Shown here one piece after another: positions 48,483-56,836 of a stretch of DNA of 64,000 nucleotides; positions within the stretch are counted from its first letter, which is position 1; the number at the start of each line of letters is the position of its first letter. The notes under the pieces are model-generated. The model was not told where the DNA came from. It was given only the letters and a program-made list of their open reading frames with translations, and did not search any database. The stretch is from Verrucomicrobiota bacterium (lineage in GTDB: Bacteria > Verrucomicrobiota > Verrucomicrobiia > Opitutales > Opitutaceae): NCBI GenBank assembly GCA_016235555.1, contig JACRKC010000055.1:1-64000 (forward strand), in the 5' to 3' direction. Position numbers and translations under genes: made by a program.

Positions 48483-51362
48483 TTATTTGTCACCGCTGCG
48501 GGTGCGGGGTTCGGCGCTGGCGGGGGTGACGATGGTCGGGTTCTGGAAGAGCGAGTTGGCCGGGGTGCTCTTCAAACTCTGCTTCTTCGGCGAGCCGCCG
48601 GGACTGACGAGGTTGGCGGTCACGAAGATGAGCAGGTTGCGCTTCTGCGCGCTCTGGCCCTTCGAGCGGAAGAGCCGGCCGATGATCGGGAGGTCGCCGA
48701 AGAAGGGCACCTTGTCGTCGACTTTCTTCACTTCCTCGCGGGTGAGGCCGCCCATGACGAGCGTGGCGCCGTCCCAGATCGTGACTTTCGTCGTGATGTC
48801 GCGGACGGAGAAGATCGGCTGGTAGAAGCCGGGCGGCACGGTGACGGTGACGCCGGAGGAGATGGCGACGCTGGGTCCGCCGTATTCGACGAAGCCTTCG
48901 AATTCGGTGACCTTGGGGTTGAGGTCGAGGCTGATGGAGTAGTCGTCCTCCTCGACGGTGGGGGTGACCTTGAGTTCGACGCCGACGTTGCGGGAGGTGA
49001 ATTCCTGCGGGGTGCCGGCGGTGATCGTGACGCCCGCGGCGCTGATGCCGGTCGCGCCGGCGGCGGCGCCTGAGCCGACCTGGCTCTGGATTTCGCCGTA
49101 GCTCTGCGGGTAGCGGAGTTCCTGGGCGACGGTGATGTTGGCGGGGTTGCCGGAGAGGACGGTGATCTTGGGCGAGCTGAGGAGGTCGGTGCCCTGTTTC
49201 TGCGAGAGGGCGCGCACGACGGCGCTCACGTCGAACTCACCGACGAAGCCGGTGATGTTGCCGAGGGCGGCGGCGGTGGCGGCGAGCTGCACGCCGCCGG
49301 GGATCTGCGTGGGGGCGACCGGGATGGCGATGTCGTTGGCGGTGTTGGCGAGGTCGCGGATGTTGATCGCGGTGGAGTTGGAGGTGCTGGGGAAACCGGT
49401 CGCGAGCGAGCGGGTGACGCCGGCGGAGGTGTAGGTTTCCTGCGGGACGAAGACCTGGCGGCCGTTGGAGTCGAGCACCGGGGCGCCGGTGGTGGGATTG
49501 ATCTGCGGCACACCGCGGCGGGACATGTTCCACGTGACGCCGAGTTCCTCGAGGGCGCCCTCCTGGACTTCCATGAACTTCGACTCGATCTCGACCTGAC
49601 GCACGTCGTTGTAGCGGGCGAGGATGTTGCGGATGCGTTCCATGTTGCGCCCGGTCTGCGTGACGATGATCGCGGAGCCGTCGTAGGCCAGGGACGTGCC
49701 CTCGACGGTGAAGCTGACGCCGGCCTGCTGGAGAAACGCCTTCATGCCCGCGGCCTCGCCGCTGGAGGCGCCGCCTTCGGGGCCTCCCCCACCCGCGCCG
49801 CCACCGGCGGCGTAGGGATCGGAGCGGCCAGCCGGGCCGCCCGCGGCCGGGCCGGAGGGCGGGCCGGAAACGCCGGTCATGCGGAGCACCGTCGCACGCG
49901 TGATCGGGAAGAACGCGGTGTCGAGCGTGGAGGTCTCGCCGCCGGGGCGGACGACCACGGCGTCAGCCTGCACTTCGAACTGATAGCCGACCGCCTCGGT
50001 GACGAAATCGAGCACGCGTTTGAGCGAGGAGTTGCGCAGCGAGATCGTGACGGTGGGGTTCTTGTTGCTCGGATCGAGCAGCACGATGTTGACGCCCTTC
50101 GGCCCGGTGCCGGTGACGTCGAATTCCTCGGAGGCCGCGCTGAGCGCCGTCACGACCTGGCCGATCTCGGCCCGGGTGAAGCTCACGCTCGGGAGGATGA
50201 TGTCGGTGAGTTTCTTCGCGAGCGGGGCGACGGCGGCGGCCTGATCGGTGCCGCGGGCACGCTCCTGGTAGATGCCGGGGCGTTGCCAGCCCTTGGCGAC
50301 TTCTTCGAGGAGCTGGGCGCGCGTTTTCTCGCGATTGAGGGCGCCGGTCTCGGCCTTCTCGTTGGCGATACGCAGGAGAAATCCCTTGGCGACGGTGTTG
50401 TCGGGCTCCTTGGCCTCGATCTCGCGGAAGGTCGCCTGGGCGCCATCGATGTCGCCGGCGAGATACTGGGCGCGGGCTTTCGCGACGAGCTGGGTGGTGG
50501 CGGCGCGCTCGTTGGCGAACGCGGAATCGGCGCCGGCCACGGCCTTGGTGGTCGCGGCGGCGGTGATTTTCTGCGCGACGCCGGCCGTGCGGGCATCGCC
50601 GGGCGCGAGATCGTTGTAGGCGGCGAGAGCGGCGCGGGCGCCGTCGGTGTCACCTCTCCGGAGGAGCGCCTGCGACTTGTCGAGCAGGGCCGAGGCTTTC
50701 TCCTTTTTGAGGTCGGCGATGAGTTTCTGCGTGAGCGGATTCGACGGGAGCGAGGCGAGCGCGGCATCGACAGTCGCGATGGCGTCGTCGGACTTGCCGG
50801 CGCTGACCTGCGTGCGGGCGGTGGCGAGCATCGTCTGCGCGCCGACCATGAGATTGGTCAGGCGGGCCGACTCGGCACGGGCGAGGGCCTCGGCTTCCGG
50901 TTCCGGGGTGGGACCGGCCGGCGGCGGCGGCGCGGGCGGCGTCTGGCCGGGTTCGGGAATCTTGACGTCGACCATCACGGGCGCGGCGGCGGGCGGCGCT
51001 TTGGCCGCGGCGGCCCGCTGCTCCTCGGCGCGGATGGCGGCGAGGCGTTGTTCCTCGGCGCGGGCGGTGGCGGCGGCCTGGGCGCGCTGGGCGGCCTCGG
51101 ACAGAGCGGCGCGCTGCGCCTCGAGCTCGGTCTTGAGGCGGGCCACGGAGGGGTCGTTGGGCGCGAGCGCCGTCAGCTCGGCGAGGACTTTTTCCGCCTT
51201 GTCCAGATCGCCAGCGTCGCGGGCGCGCAGAGCCTCGGACATCAGGCGGATTTTCGCATCGGTCTGGTTTTGGGCGAGCGCACGCCCGGCCGGCATCGCC
51301 AGCCCGATCAAGGCGGCGGAAAACAGGACGGCAAGCGGCGTGAGAAGGGGGCGGTGTTTCAT
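48483..51362 (-). CDS. Secretin-family pilus outer-membrane protein (Amuc_1098-like)
   Basis: This 959-residue protein should form the outer-membrane ring of a type IV pilus-like machine. After a signal peptide ('AMPAGRALA', about 30) there is an Ala/Glu-rich coiled or TPR-like N-domain (about 35-330). N-type ring domains follow ('SFTRAEIGQVVTALSAASEE', 'VTISLRNSSLKRVLDFVTEA'), and the C-terminal secretin domain carries 'KVPFFGDLPIIGRLFRSKG' near 915-935. A Gly/Pro/Ala-rich insert lies near 515-545. It is fourth from the promoter in a 1102-1101-1100-1099-1098 order, matching Akkermansia. ATG 51362 is chosen for the signal peptide; a longer GTG frame overlaps the upstream gene. A homolog of the PilQ/GspD class is certain; the Amuc_1098 subfamily is inferred from neighbours. 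Confidence 0.9.
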   Translation of the reverse strand: MKHRPLLTPLAVLFSAALIGLAMPAGRALAQNQTDAKIRLMSEALRARDAGDLDKAEKVLAELTALAPNDPSVARLKTELEAQRAALSEAAQRAQAAATARAEEQRLAAIRAEEQRAAAAKAPPAAAPVMVDVKIPEPGQTPPAPPPPAGPTPEPEAEALARAESARLTNLMVGAQTMLATARTQVSAGKSDDAIATVDAALASLPSNPLTQKLIADLKKEKASALLDKSQALLRRGDTDGARAALAAYNDLAPGDARTAGVAQKITAAATTKAVAGADSAFANERAATTQLVAKARAQYLAGDIDGAQATFREIEAKEPDNTVAKGFLLRIANEKAETGALNREKTRAQLLEEVAKGWQRPGIYQERARGTDQAAAVAPLAKKLTDIILPSVSFTRAEIGQVVTALSAASEEFDVTGTGPKGVNIVLLDPSNKNPTVTISLRNSSLKRVLDFVTEAVGYQFEVQADAVVVRPGGETSTLDTAFFPITRATVLRMTGVSGPPSGPAAGGPAGRSDPYAAGGGAGGGGPEGGASSGEAAGMKAFLQQAGVSFTVEGTSLAYDGSAIIVTQTGRNMERIRNILARYNDVRQVEIESKFMEVQEGALEELGVTWNMSRRGVPQINPTTGAPVLDSNGRQVFVPQETYTSAGVTRSLATGFPSTSNSTAINIRDLANTANDIAIPVAPTQIPGGVQLAATAAALGNITGFVGEFDVSAVVRALSQKQGTDLLSSPKITVLSGNPANITVAQELRYPQSYGEIQSQVGSGAAAGATGISAAGVTITAGTPQEFTSRNVGVELKVTPTVEEDDYSISLDLNPKVTEFEGFVEYGGPSVAISSGVTVTVPPGFYQPIFSVRDITTKVTIWDGATLVMGGLTREEVKKVDDKVPFFGDLPIIGRLFRSKGQSAQKRNLLIFVTANLVSPGGSPKKQSLKSTPANSLFQNPTIVTPASAEPRTRSGDK

Positions 51363-51372
51363 TGCGGAAAAT

Positions 51373-52248
51373 TTATAAGGTCGGGGCGGTCGGTTCGGCG
51401 GGAGCGGGTTCGTCGGATTCGCGCGGCGTGAGGGTGCGCTGGTCCGGTTGGGCAAGGGAGGGGGCTTCTTTCACGATCTCCACCGAGGGAGGCGTGAGGA
51501 GGATCTTGTTCACGCGGTAGGTCGCGTCGCCAATCGTGAAACTCTCGCCGGCCCGGACCTCGCGCGTGGTGCTTTGTCCGGACTGCGCCACAAAGGCCGA
51601 GAGCCCGCCGGTGAAGCGGCGTTCGCGATGCGAGAGGACCACTTCGCGCCCGGTCTTGTCGTCGCGCACCACCGCGGTGGCGACGCGCTGGCGGGTGGTC
51701 ATGCTTTGGGGGATGGTGACGTCGACGGTCTGGATCGCGAGGCTCTTGATCGTCAGGCCGAGGTTAGGCACGCGGCGGCCGGCCGCGCCGAGGAACACCT
51801 CGCCGCTCAGGATGTTTTCAAACGTCCCGCGGGCCTCGCCGCCCTCGCCGAAAAAGCCGATCAACTGCAGGCGAAAGGGCTCCGGCCGCACCGACACGAG
51901 TTCGACGCCGAAGGCCTCTTCCTGGGGTTCGTCGCTGGAGGCCAGCGGCGGCTTGACCGTGAAGTGCTTGGAACGGGCGTTGTAGAAAATCTCGGGCGGG
52001 GTGAACGCATCGTAGACCCAGTCGCGGCCCTTGGACTGCGAGGACGGCGATGCCCACATCTCGGCTTTGACCACCGCCACATCCGCCGCCGTCGGGTTGT
52101 AGGGCGCATCGGCGAGCTGCACGCGCGGAGGCGGGCCGGACGGTGCCTGGCCGTCGCTCCAGATCTTGAAGCCAAACACGCTGGCCGAGGCCAGGACGGC
52201 GACGAGGGCCGCCGCCGCGTAGACTTTGTCTTGTCCGGGTGCGTGCAT
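51373..52248 (-). CDS. Pilus-system membrane protein (Amuc_1099-like)
   Basis: This 291-residue protein has one N-terminal membrane helix (about 10-28, 'VYAAAALVAVLASASVFGF') and a periplasmic remainder of about 260 residues. That contains two small beta-rich units ('PFRLQLIGFFGEGGEARGTF' and 'GESFTIGDATYRVNKILLTP') and a Pro/Glu-rich tail. It resembles PilP/GspC-type clamp proteins that link the inner membrane to the secretin. The ATG begins one base after the previous gene's stop and the secretin follows by 10 bases. The Amuc_1099 assignment rests on order and layout. Confidence 0.72.
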   Translation of the reverse strand: MHAPGQDKVYAAAALVAVLASASVFGFKIWSDGQAPSGPPPRVQLADAPYNPTAADVAVVKAEMWASPSSQSKGRDWVYDAFTPPEIFYNARSKHFTVKPPLASSDEPQEEAFGVELVSVRPEPFRLQLIGFFGEGGEARGTFENILSGEVFLGAAGRRVPNLGLTIKSLAIQTVDVTIPQSMTTRQRVATAVVRDDKTGREVVLSHRERRFTGGLSAFVAQSGQSTTREVRAGESFTIGDATYRVNKILLTPPSVEIVKEAPSLAQPDQRTLTPRESDEPAPAEPTAPTL

Positions 52249-52249
52249 A

Positions 52250-53314
52250 TCAATCCTCGCTCGGTTTGGCTTCAGCCGCACCCGGAGCAGGCGCCACGAG
52301 CACGACGTATTCGACCGTCACGGTGAACTTGGACAACGGTTTCGCCACGATCGGGGCGGCTGTGGCCGGTTTGGCCGGGGCCTTGGGCGCGGCGGGCTTG
52401 GCGCTCAACACCACGGATGCCGCCGGTGCCGGTTGCGCGGGCGTCTCATCGTCACCGGCGGCGGGGGCGGCCTCCTCGCCGGCCGCGGGATCGACCTCGA
52501 CCTCGCGCACGAGCACGGGCAGTTCGAAACCAGCGAGTCTGTTGAGGAAAGTCCGCAGCGCCGACGTCTGGCCGGTAAACGTGATCCGAAACGCCGTCGT
52601 ATCGAGGTAGTCCCTGGCCCGCGCGCTGACCTGCGGGCTGAGTTCGAAAAAGTCCGGTCCCTCCGGCTCGGCCGATCCCGGCAGGGTCATGGTGGCATCG
52701 ATCGGCGCGCCGTTGAGCGCCGCGACCGCCGCGTCGCGCTCCTCGCGCTCCTTCCTGGTGAAGGTGCGTTCGCGCTGCACGCCGAGCAGTGCCCGCGGCT
52801 TGGCCTCGAACAAGGACTCCAGCAGATACTGCGCGACGAGACGTTGATGGAACACCGGCGGGATGCGATCGACCTCGGGTCCGGCGTTGGCGTAGGTCGC
52901 GAAGCCGAAGCGCGACGCCTCGGGCCGCACTTCCACGTCGTATTTCTTCGCCTGCTCGCGGGTCTTTTCGACGAAGGTGGCGAGGTCGAAAAACGCATCG
53001 GTGCGCGCCGCGGGCACCTTCGCGGCGGCCATGCGCTCGGCGGCCGGGCCGCGGCCGGTGAGTTCGCCGCGCATGGTGGCGAGCGCTCGCTGCGCCTTGG
53101 CGAGGTCGGCCTCGATGGCGGCGGCCACCTCCTTGGTCGGCGCCGGCGCGAGGTTGGCCATGTTGTGCAGCTCGGCCGTTTTCTGCCCGAGCTTGGTGGC
53201 CGTCTCCCGGGACGTGGACCAGCGTTCGTAGATCATCCAGCCCTCGCCGAGGGCGACCACCGTGATCGCGGCCAGCGCGGTCGAGAAAAGCGGATAGCGT
53301 TTCAGCGAGCTCAC
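52250..53314 (-). CDS. Pilus-associated protein of the Amuc_1100 family
   Basis: This 354-residue protein starts at a GTG that overlaps the PilM-like gene by four bases (GTGA). It has one N-terminal membrane helix (about 8-27), a coiled segment (about 30-95) and two periplasmic alpha/beta domains ('FGFATYANAGPEVDRIPPVF', then 'FRITFTGQTSALRTFLNRLA'), like PilN/PilO-type alignment proteins. A Pro/Ala-rich stretch (about 290-330) precedes the last strand. It ends in PSED, the same last four residues I recall for Akkermansia Amuc_1100, and the 'F.I.F.G....L..F.N.....' strand-helix also fits. It should sit in the inner membrane with its body in the periplasm. Interaction with host receptors, reported for the Akkermansia protein, cannot be inferred here. 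Confidence 0.82.
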   Translation of the reverse strand: MSSLKRYPLFSTALAAITVVALGEGWMIYERWSTSRETATKLGQKTAELHNMANLAPAPTKEVAAAIEADLAKAQRALATMRGELTGRGPAAERMAAAKVPAARTDAFFDLATFVEKTREQAKKYDVEVRPEASRFGFATYANAGPEVDRIPPVFHQRLVAQYLLESLFEAKPRALLGVQRERTFTRKEREERDAAVAALNGAPIDATMTLPGSAEPEGPDFFELSPQVSARARDYLDTTAFRITFTGQTSALRTFLNRLAGFELPVLVREVEVDPAAGEEAAPAAGDDETPAQPAPAASVVLSAKPAAPKAPAKPATAAPIVAKPLSKFTVTVEYVVLVAPAPGAAEAKPSED

Positions 53315-55035
53315 AGGGTTTTCTTGGGGTTGATGACCAGCGTGAAGTCGAACCGCAGCAGGCCGTTCTGGCTGTTGTCGAACCGCTCGTTTTCGACCGA
53401 GGAGATGAACTGCGAACCCGTGAAGCTGGCGAGCAACTGCTTCACGCGCTCCCGCGCCTCGGTGCTCACTTTCGACTGGGGGTTCGCCACATCGAGCAAG
53501 CGTCCGCTCAGGGTCAGCCGCAGCGGTTCGGTCTTCGGCGGTGCATCCGGGGCCGGGGGCGCCCCATCGGGGGCGGCCGGTGGGGGCGTCGGAGCGGCCT
53601 CCTCCCCGGCGGCGAGGGACGGACGGACGATATGCACTTTGTCGAGCCACACGTCTTCCACCTTCACGAGGCGGCTCTGCAGATCGGTGAAGAAGTTGAT
53701 CCAGTTCGATTTCGTGTCGTAGGCCCCCTGGAGCGCCGCGATCTGTTTCTTCGCGTCTTCGATCTGGCGGAGGTTGTCCTCGTTGCGCGTCTGGAGGCGG
53801 CGCAGTGGCATCAACTGCTCGTCCACCTGCCGGACCCGCGCGTCGGTGACCGAGACGAGGTGGTTGAAATACAGGATCGGTGGCAACAGCGCCAGCGCGC
53901 ACAACGCCGCGGCGGCCACGTAGACAGGCTGGCGTTTGCGGAACTCGATGGCCTCGGTGACCGCCGGCGGGAGCAGGCTCGCCTCCGCCTCGTTCTTCAC
54001 GACGAGCCCGGTCGCCAAACCGACCAGATCCGCCAGGACATGCGCCGCGCTTTCGGCACCGGCGGCCCGGACATTGCCCGACAGATCCACCCGCTGCAGC
54101 GCCGGATAGCGCTCGACCCGCAGCTTGAGTTTCTCGGCCGCCACCGCCGGCAACTCCTCGATGAGCGAACCGCCGCCCGTCAGGTAAAGTGCGACCGGGG
54201 CCGACGCGCCGGATTGCCGCCGGTGATTCACGGCCGAGCGCGTGATCTCCAGCGAAAGTTTCTGGGCAAACAGGGTGGCCGCACGATGGACCGCCGCACG
54301 CGAAGGCGAGCCCGCCGGAAGGTCGGACCGGCCGGAGAGCACCTGGATCTTCAGCGTCTCGGCGGAGGCGAAGTCGATCCGTAGTTCCTCCGCGATCGCG
54401 ATGGTCACGGCGTTGCCGGCCAGGGACAGCGTGCGGATGTAAAACCGGCCGGCCTCCAGAAACAGCAGCGTCGTCGATCGGGCCCCGATGTTGGCCACGA
54501 TCACGCTCTCATGCACGTCGGGGAAGTTGTAGCGGAAGGCGCGGCAGAGCGCGAGACCGGCGGGCACGGCGTGCTCGGCCGGAAAGCCCGCGGCGTCGGT
54601 CGCCGCGCACAGCGTCTGCATCGCCTCGAACTTCGCCGCCGCGAGCATGATCTCGAGGTCGAAGCCGTCGTCCGCCACCACCAGATGATCCCAGACGACC
54701 TCTTCCAGCGGGTAAGGGATGTTCTCCGCGGCCTCGAACGCCACGATCTTCTGCCGCTTCTCCTTTGCGATCGACGGCGTTTTGATGAATTTGCTCAGCG
54801 CGAGATGGCCGGGCACCGCGATGGCCGCCGCGCCGCCGAGTTTGGCCCGCGAGCCCAACGCGCCCAGCGATTGGGCCAGTTCGACCGCCCAACGGGACTC
54901 ATGCGCCGGATCCGAGCTGTGCACCTCGATCGCAAACTGCTGCAAGACCAGCCGACCCGATGCGCCCGTGGAAAAAACACCGGCCGCGACATGGCCAGCT
55001 CCGATGTCAACGGCTAGGACACGGGGTGAACGCAT
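53311..55035 (-). CDS. PilM-like ATPase fused to a PilN-like membrane segment (Amuc_1101-like)
   Basis: This 574-residue protein starts with an actin/FtsA-type PilM fold (about 5-345): phosphate motif 'LAVDIGAGHVAAGVF', 'NIGARSTTLLFLEAG' and 'LYLTGGGSLIEELP'. A membrane helix (about 368-388, 'YVAAAALCALALLPPILYF'), a coiled segment and a ferredoxin-like periplasmic domain (about 425-574) of PilN type follow. In Pseudomonas these are two proteins, PilM and PilN; here they are one chain. It would anchor the cytoplasmic platform of the pilus machine to the periplasmic proteins encoded downstream. No PilB/PilT motor or PilC gene is in the window. Confidence 0.85.
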   Translation of the reverse strand: MRSPRVLAVDIGAGHVAAGVFSTGASGRLVLQQFAIEVHSSDPAHESRWAVELAQSLGALGSRAKLGGAAAIAVPGHLALSKFIKTPSIAKEKRQKIVAFEAAENIPYPLEEVVWDHLVVADDGFDLEIMLAAAKFEAMQTLCAATDAAGFPAEHAVPAGLALCRAFRYNFPDVHESVIVANIGARSTTLLFLEAGRFYIRTLSLAGNAVTIAIAEELRIDFASAETLKIQVLSGRSDLPAGSPSRAAVHRAATLFAQKLSLEITRSAVNHRRQSGASAPVALYLTGGGSLIEELPAVAAEKLKLRVERYPALQRVDLSGNVRAAGAESAAHVLADLVGLATGLVVKNEAEASLLPPAVTEAIEFRKRQPVYVAAAALCALALLPPILYFNHLVSVTDARVRQVDEQLMPLRRLQTRNEDNLRQIEDAKKQIAALQGAYDTKSNWINFFTDLQSRLVKVEDVWLDKVHIVRPSLAAGEEAAPTPPPAAPDGAPPAPDAPPKTEPLRLTLSGRLLDVANPQSKVSTEARERVKQLLASFTGSQFISSVENERFDNSQNGLLRFDFTLVINPKKTL

Positions 55036-55120
55036 AATAATTACGAGGAAACAAAGGCGATTTCAGAACGGGCGAGACGCGGCAAGTGCAATCTCCGTTA
55101 CGGAATTTCTAGATGGCGCC

Positions 55121-55711
55121 TCAGCGCGCCTCGCGACGCACAAATGTCGGAGTCGCGCGGGGATAATCATGCACAAACGGGGTCAAAAACTGGGGTTGCA
55201 GAAGCCCGTCGTTGGGCGCCGCGGCCGCCGCCGCGCGCGTCAGAAAGTTCTTCCGGGAATCCGCCGCCGTCAGGGTGGCGGAATAGGCGCCCTTCCCCGC
55301 CGGAACCGGCTTGCTCGCGACGGCCACCTCCACGCCCCACCAACGCGGGTCGGCATGCAGCTGGTCGCGTTTCACGATTTCCGGCGGCAGGTAAAAGCGC
55401 ACATCCGCCCTCCCCGCCTCCAAGGCCACGCACTCGGCCTCGGCGCGGTAGAACTCGCTCCGCCGTTCCGCCCCCGCCGCCGCCGGCAGCTCGAATTGCA
55501 GGAAGATCGCCACCCGCACCCGCGAAATCATCCGGCCGGGAGCGCTCGCCGGCGGTTTCACCTCGAGCTGCACGTCGGCCTCAAACCAGTTGGCGCCCGA
55601 TGCCGCGCGGACATTCGGGGAGAATCGCACCAGCGCCACCTCGACATCCTGCACCGCCAGCAACGGCGTCACGACCAGCCAGGCCAGCAAGGCGAATGTT
55701 GGAAATTTCAT
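55121..55711 (-). CDS. Secreted pilus-like protein (Amuc_1102-like)
   Basis: This 196-residue protein has a signal peptide (about 1-19, 'MKFPTFALLAWLVVTPLLA') followed by one beta-sandwich-like domain ('ANWFEADVQLEVKP', 'RVRVAIFLQFELP', 'RADVRFYLPPEIVKRDQL', 'WWGVEVAV') and a short C-terminal tail. It has no type IV pilin prepilin signature, so it is not a classical pilin. Its position as first gene of the minus-strand pilus operon, 85 bases ahead of the PilM-like gene, is the main evidence for the Amuc_1102 comparison. The function is unknown. Confidence 0.65.
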   Translation of the reverse strand: MKFPTFALLAWLVVTPLLAVQDVEVALVRFSPNVRAASGANWFEADVQLEVKPPASAPGRMISRVRVAIFLQFELPAAAGAERRSEFYRAEAECVALEAGRADVRFYLPPEIVKRDQLHADPRWWGVEVAVASKPVPAGKGAYSATLTAADSRKNFLTRAAAAAAPNDGLLQPQFLTPFVHDYPRATPTFVRREAR

Positions 55712-55791
55712 CAGCAGGGTCCCAAAGTCACAGCGCCCGGATGGGACGTCACGCCGAAAGCCCGGTTCCGCGGCGGCGGATTGTTTTGCTT

Positions 55792-55885
55792 GTCATTCTG
55801 AGCGCAGCGAAGAATCCAGCAGGATACTCGCACCCGCGTCACGCCGCGAAAGTCCCGTTGGATTCTTCGCTGCGCTCAGAATGAC
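55792..55885. repeat. Inverted repeat with perfect 27-bp arms (GTCATTCTGAGCG...)
   Basis: The arms GTCATTCTGAGCGCAGCGAA-GAATCCA and their exact complement are separated by about 40 bases, between the pilus operon and the Nudix gene (both transcribed away from it). A phrase of this kind occurs as a dispersed repeat in several bacterial phyla, as I recall. Confidence 0.75.
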
Positions 55886-55912
55886 CAACGAGGGTGCGGC
55901 CGCTGCTCAACA

Positions 55913-56422
55913 ATGTCGAACTCACCCCTCTCTTACAAACTCGCCGTCCTTGTCTTCCTCGAAAACCACGCCGGGCAGCACCTGCTCCTGCTCCGCGCCA
56001 AGGCCCCCAACCTCGGCGTGTGGTCGCCGATCGGCGGCAAGCTCGAAACCGCGCACGGCGAGTCCCCCTTCGAATGCGCCATCCGCGAGACCCATGAGGA
56101 AACCGGCCACATCGTCACGGCGGCGGATCTCCATCTTTTCGCGATGATCGCCGAAAAGGCCTACGAGGGGCAGTCGCACTGGCTCATGTTCCTTTTCCGC
56201 TGCAAAAAGCCGCTCACGGCCCGGCCGCCGGACATCTCCGAGGGCAAGTTCGGTTTCTTCACACGCGCCGAGATCGACTCGATCCCGCTGCCGGAGACCG
56301 ATCGCAACGCCCTCTGGCCGATCTACGACCGCTATCGCGATCGGTTCGTCTCCCTCCGCGCCGACTGCGCCCCCGGCAAACCCATCCACGTCGAGATCGA
56401 GGAAATCACGCCGGCAACGTAA
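55913..56422 (+). CDS. Nudix hydrolase
   Basis: This 169-residue protein has a Nudix box 'GKLETAHGESPFECAIRETH' followed by 'EETGH'. The spacing between the first Gly and the first Glu is seven residues, two more than the classical GX5E; the E-X7-RE-XX-EE-X-G part is exact, so catalysis should be intact. Such enzymes hydrolyse nucleoside-diphosphate-linked compounds. The substrate (8-oxo-dGTP-like, ADP-ribose or others) cannot be read. It is a single gene between the pilus operon and a small converging ORF. Confidence 0.85.
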   Translation: MSNSPLSYKLAVLVFLENHAGQHLLLLRAKAPNLGVWSPIGGKLETAHGESPFECAIRETHEETGHIVTAADLHLFAMIAEKAYEGQSHWLMFLFRCKKPLTARPPDISEGKFGFFTRAEIDSIPLPETDRNALWPIYDRYRDRFVSLRADCAPGKPIHVEIEEITPAT

Positions 56423-56441
56423 CCCAGCCGGCCACGCCGCC

Positions 56442-56657
56442 TCAAAGGATGATGCCGAGGCGCTTGCCCTGCGCCCGCTCGATGAGGCGCAACACCCGCT
56501 CCCCTTCGTGATCGGTCTTCGGGCAATCAAGCGGGATGAGCCGCGCCGGCATGAAGGGCGCGAGCTTCACGTCGGGCAGCGCGAGGTTGGCCGCCCAGAG
56601 TTCGATCAATTGGCGGTGCGGTTCTGCCGAGGCGGACGGAGACGGGACGGTTTTCAT
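56442..56657 (-). CDS. Small hypothetical protein
   Basis: A 71-codon frame from ATG 56657, converging on the Nudix gene. The protein is a mix of Pro-rich N-terminus and a charged C-terminal helix ('DHEGERVLRLIERAQGKRLG') with no known motif, signal or membrane segment. It fills an otherwise empty gap in a plausible way and has normal codon use, but chance ORFs are common at this GC content. Confidence 0.4.
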   Translation of the reverse strand: MKTVPSPSASAEPHRQLIELWAANLALPDVKLAPFMPARLIPLDCPKTDHEGERVLRLIERAQGKRLGIIL

Positions 56658-56836
56658 GGGACGAAGGGCCTGACTGGCGGCGCCGAGTCTATCGCCTCCG
56701 GCCGGCAAAAATCCCGGGAATCGGCGCCGTCCGGCCGGGAAAAGGTCCCGCCATGCCTGCGTCATTGGCCGAAACGCGCTTGATTTCACCGCCGGGCGAC
56801 AAACAATTTTTCGCTCCGCATTTTCCAAGACCTTCC

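Noticed and set aside
52250-53902. A longer start for the Amuc_1100-like gene, giving 550 residues
   Set aside because: The added N-terminal 196 residues lie antisense-like over the PilM gene and have Arg/Pro-rich shadow composition. The GTG at 53314 gives the proper membrane helix and a four-base overlap.
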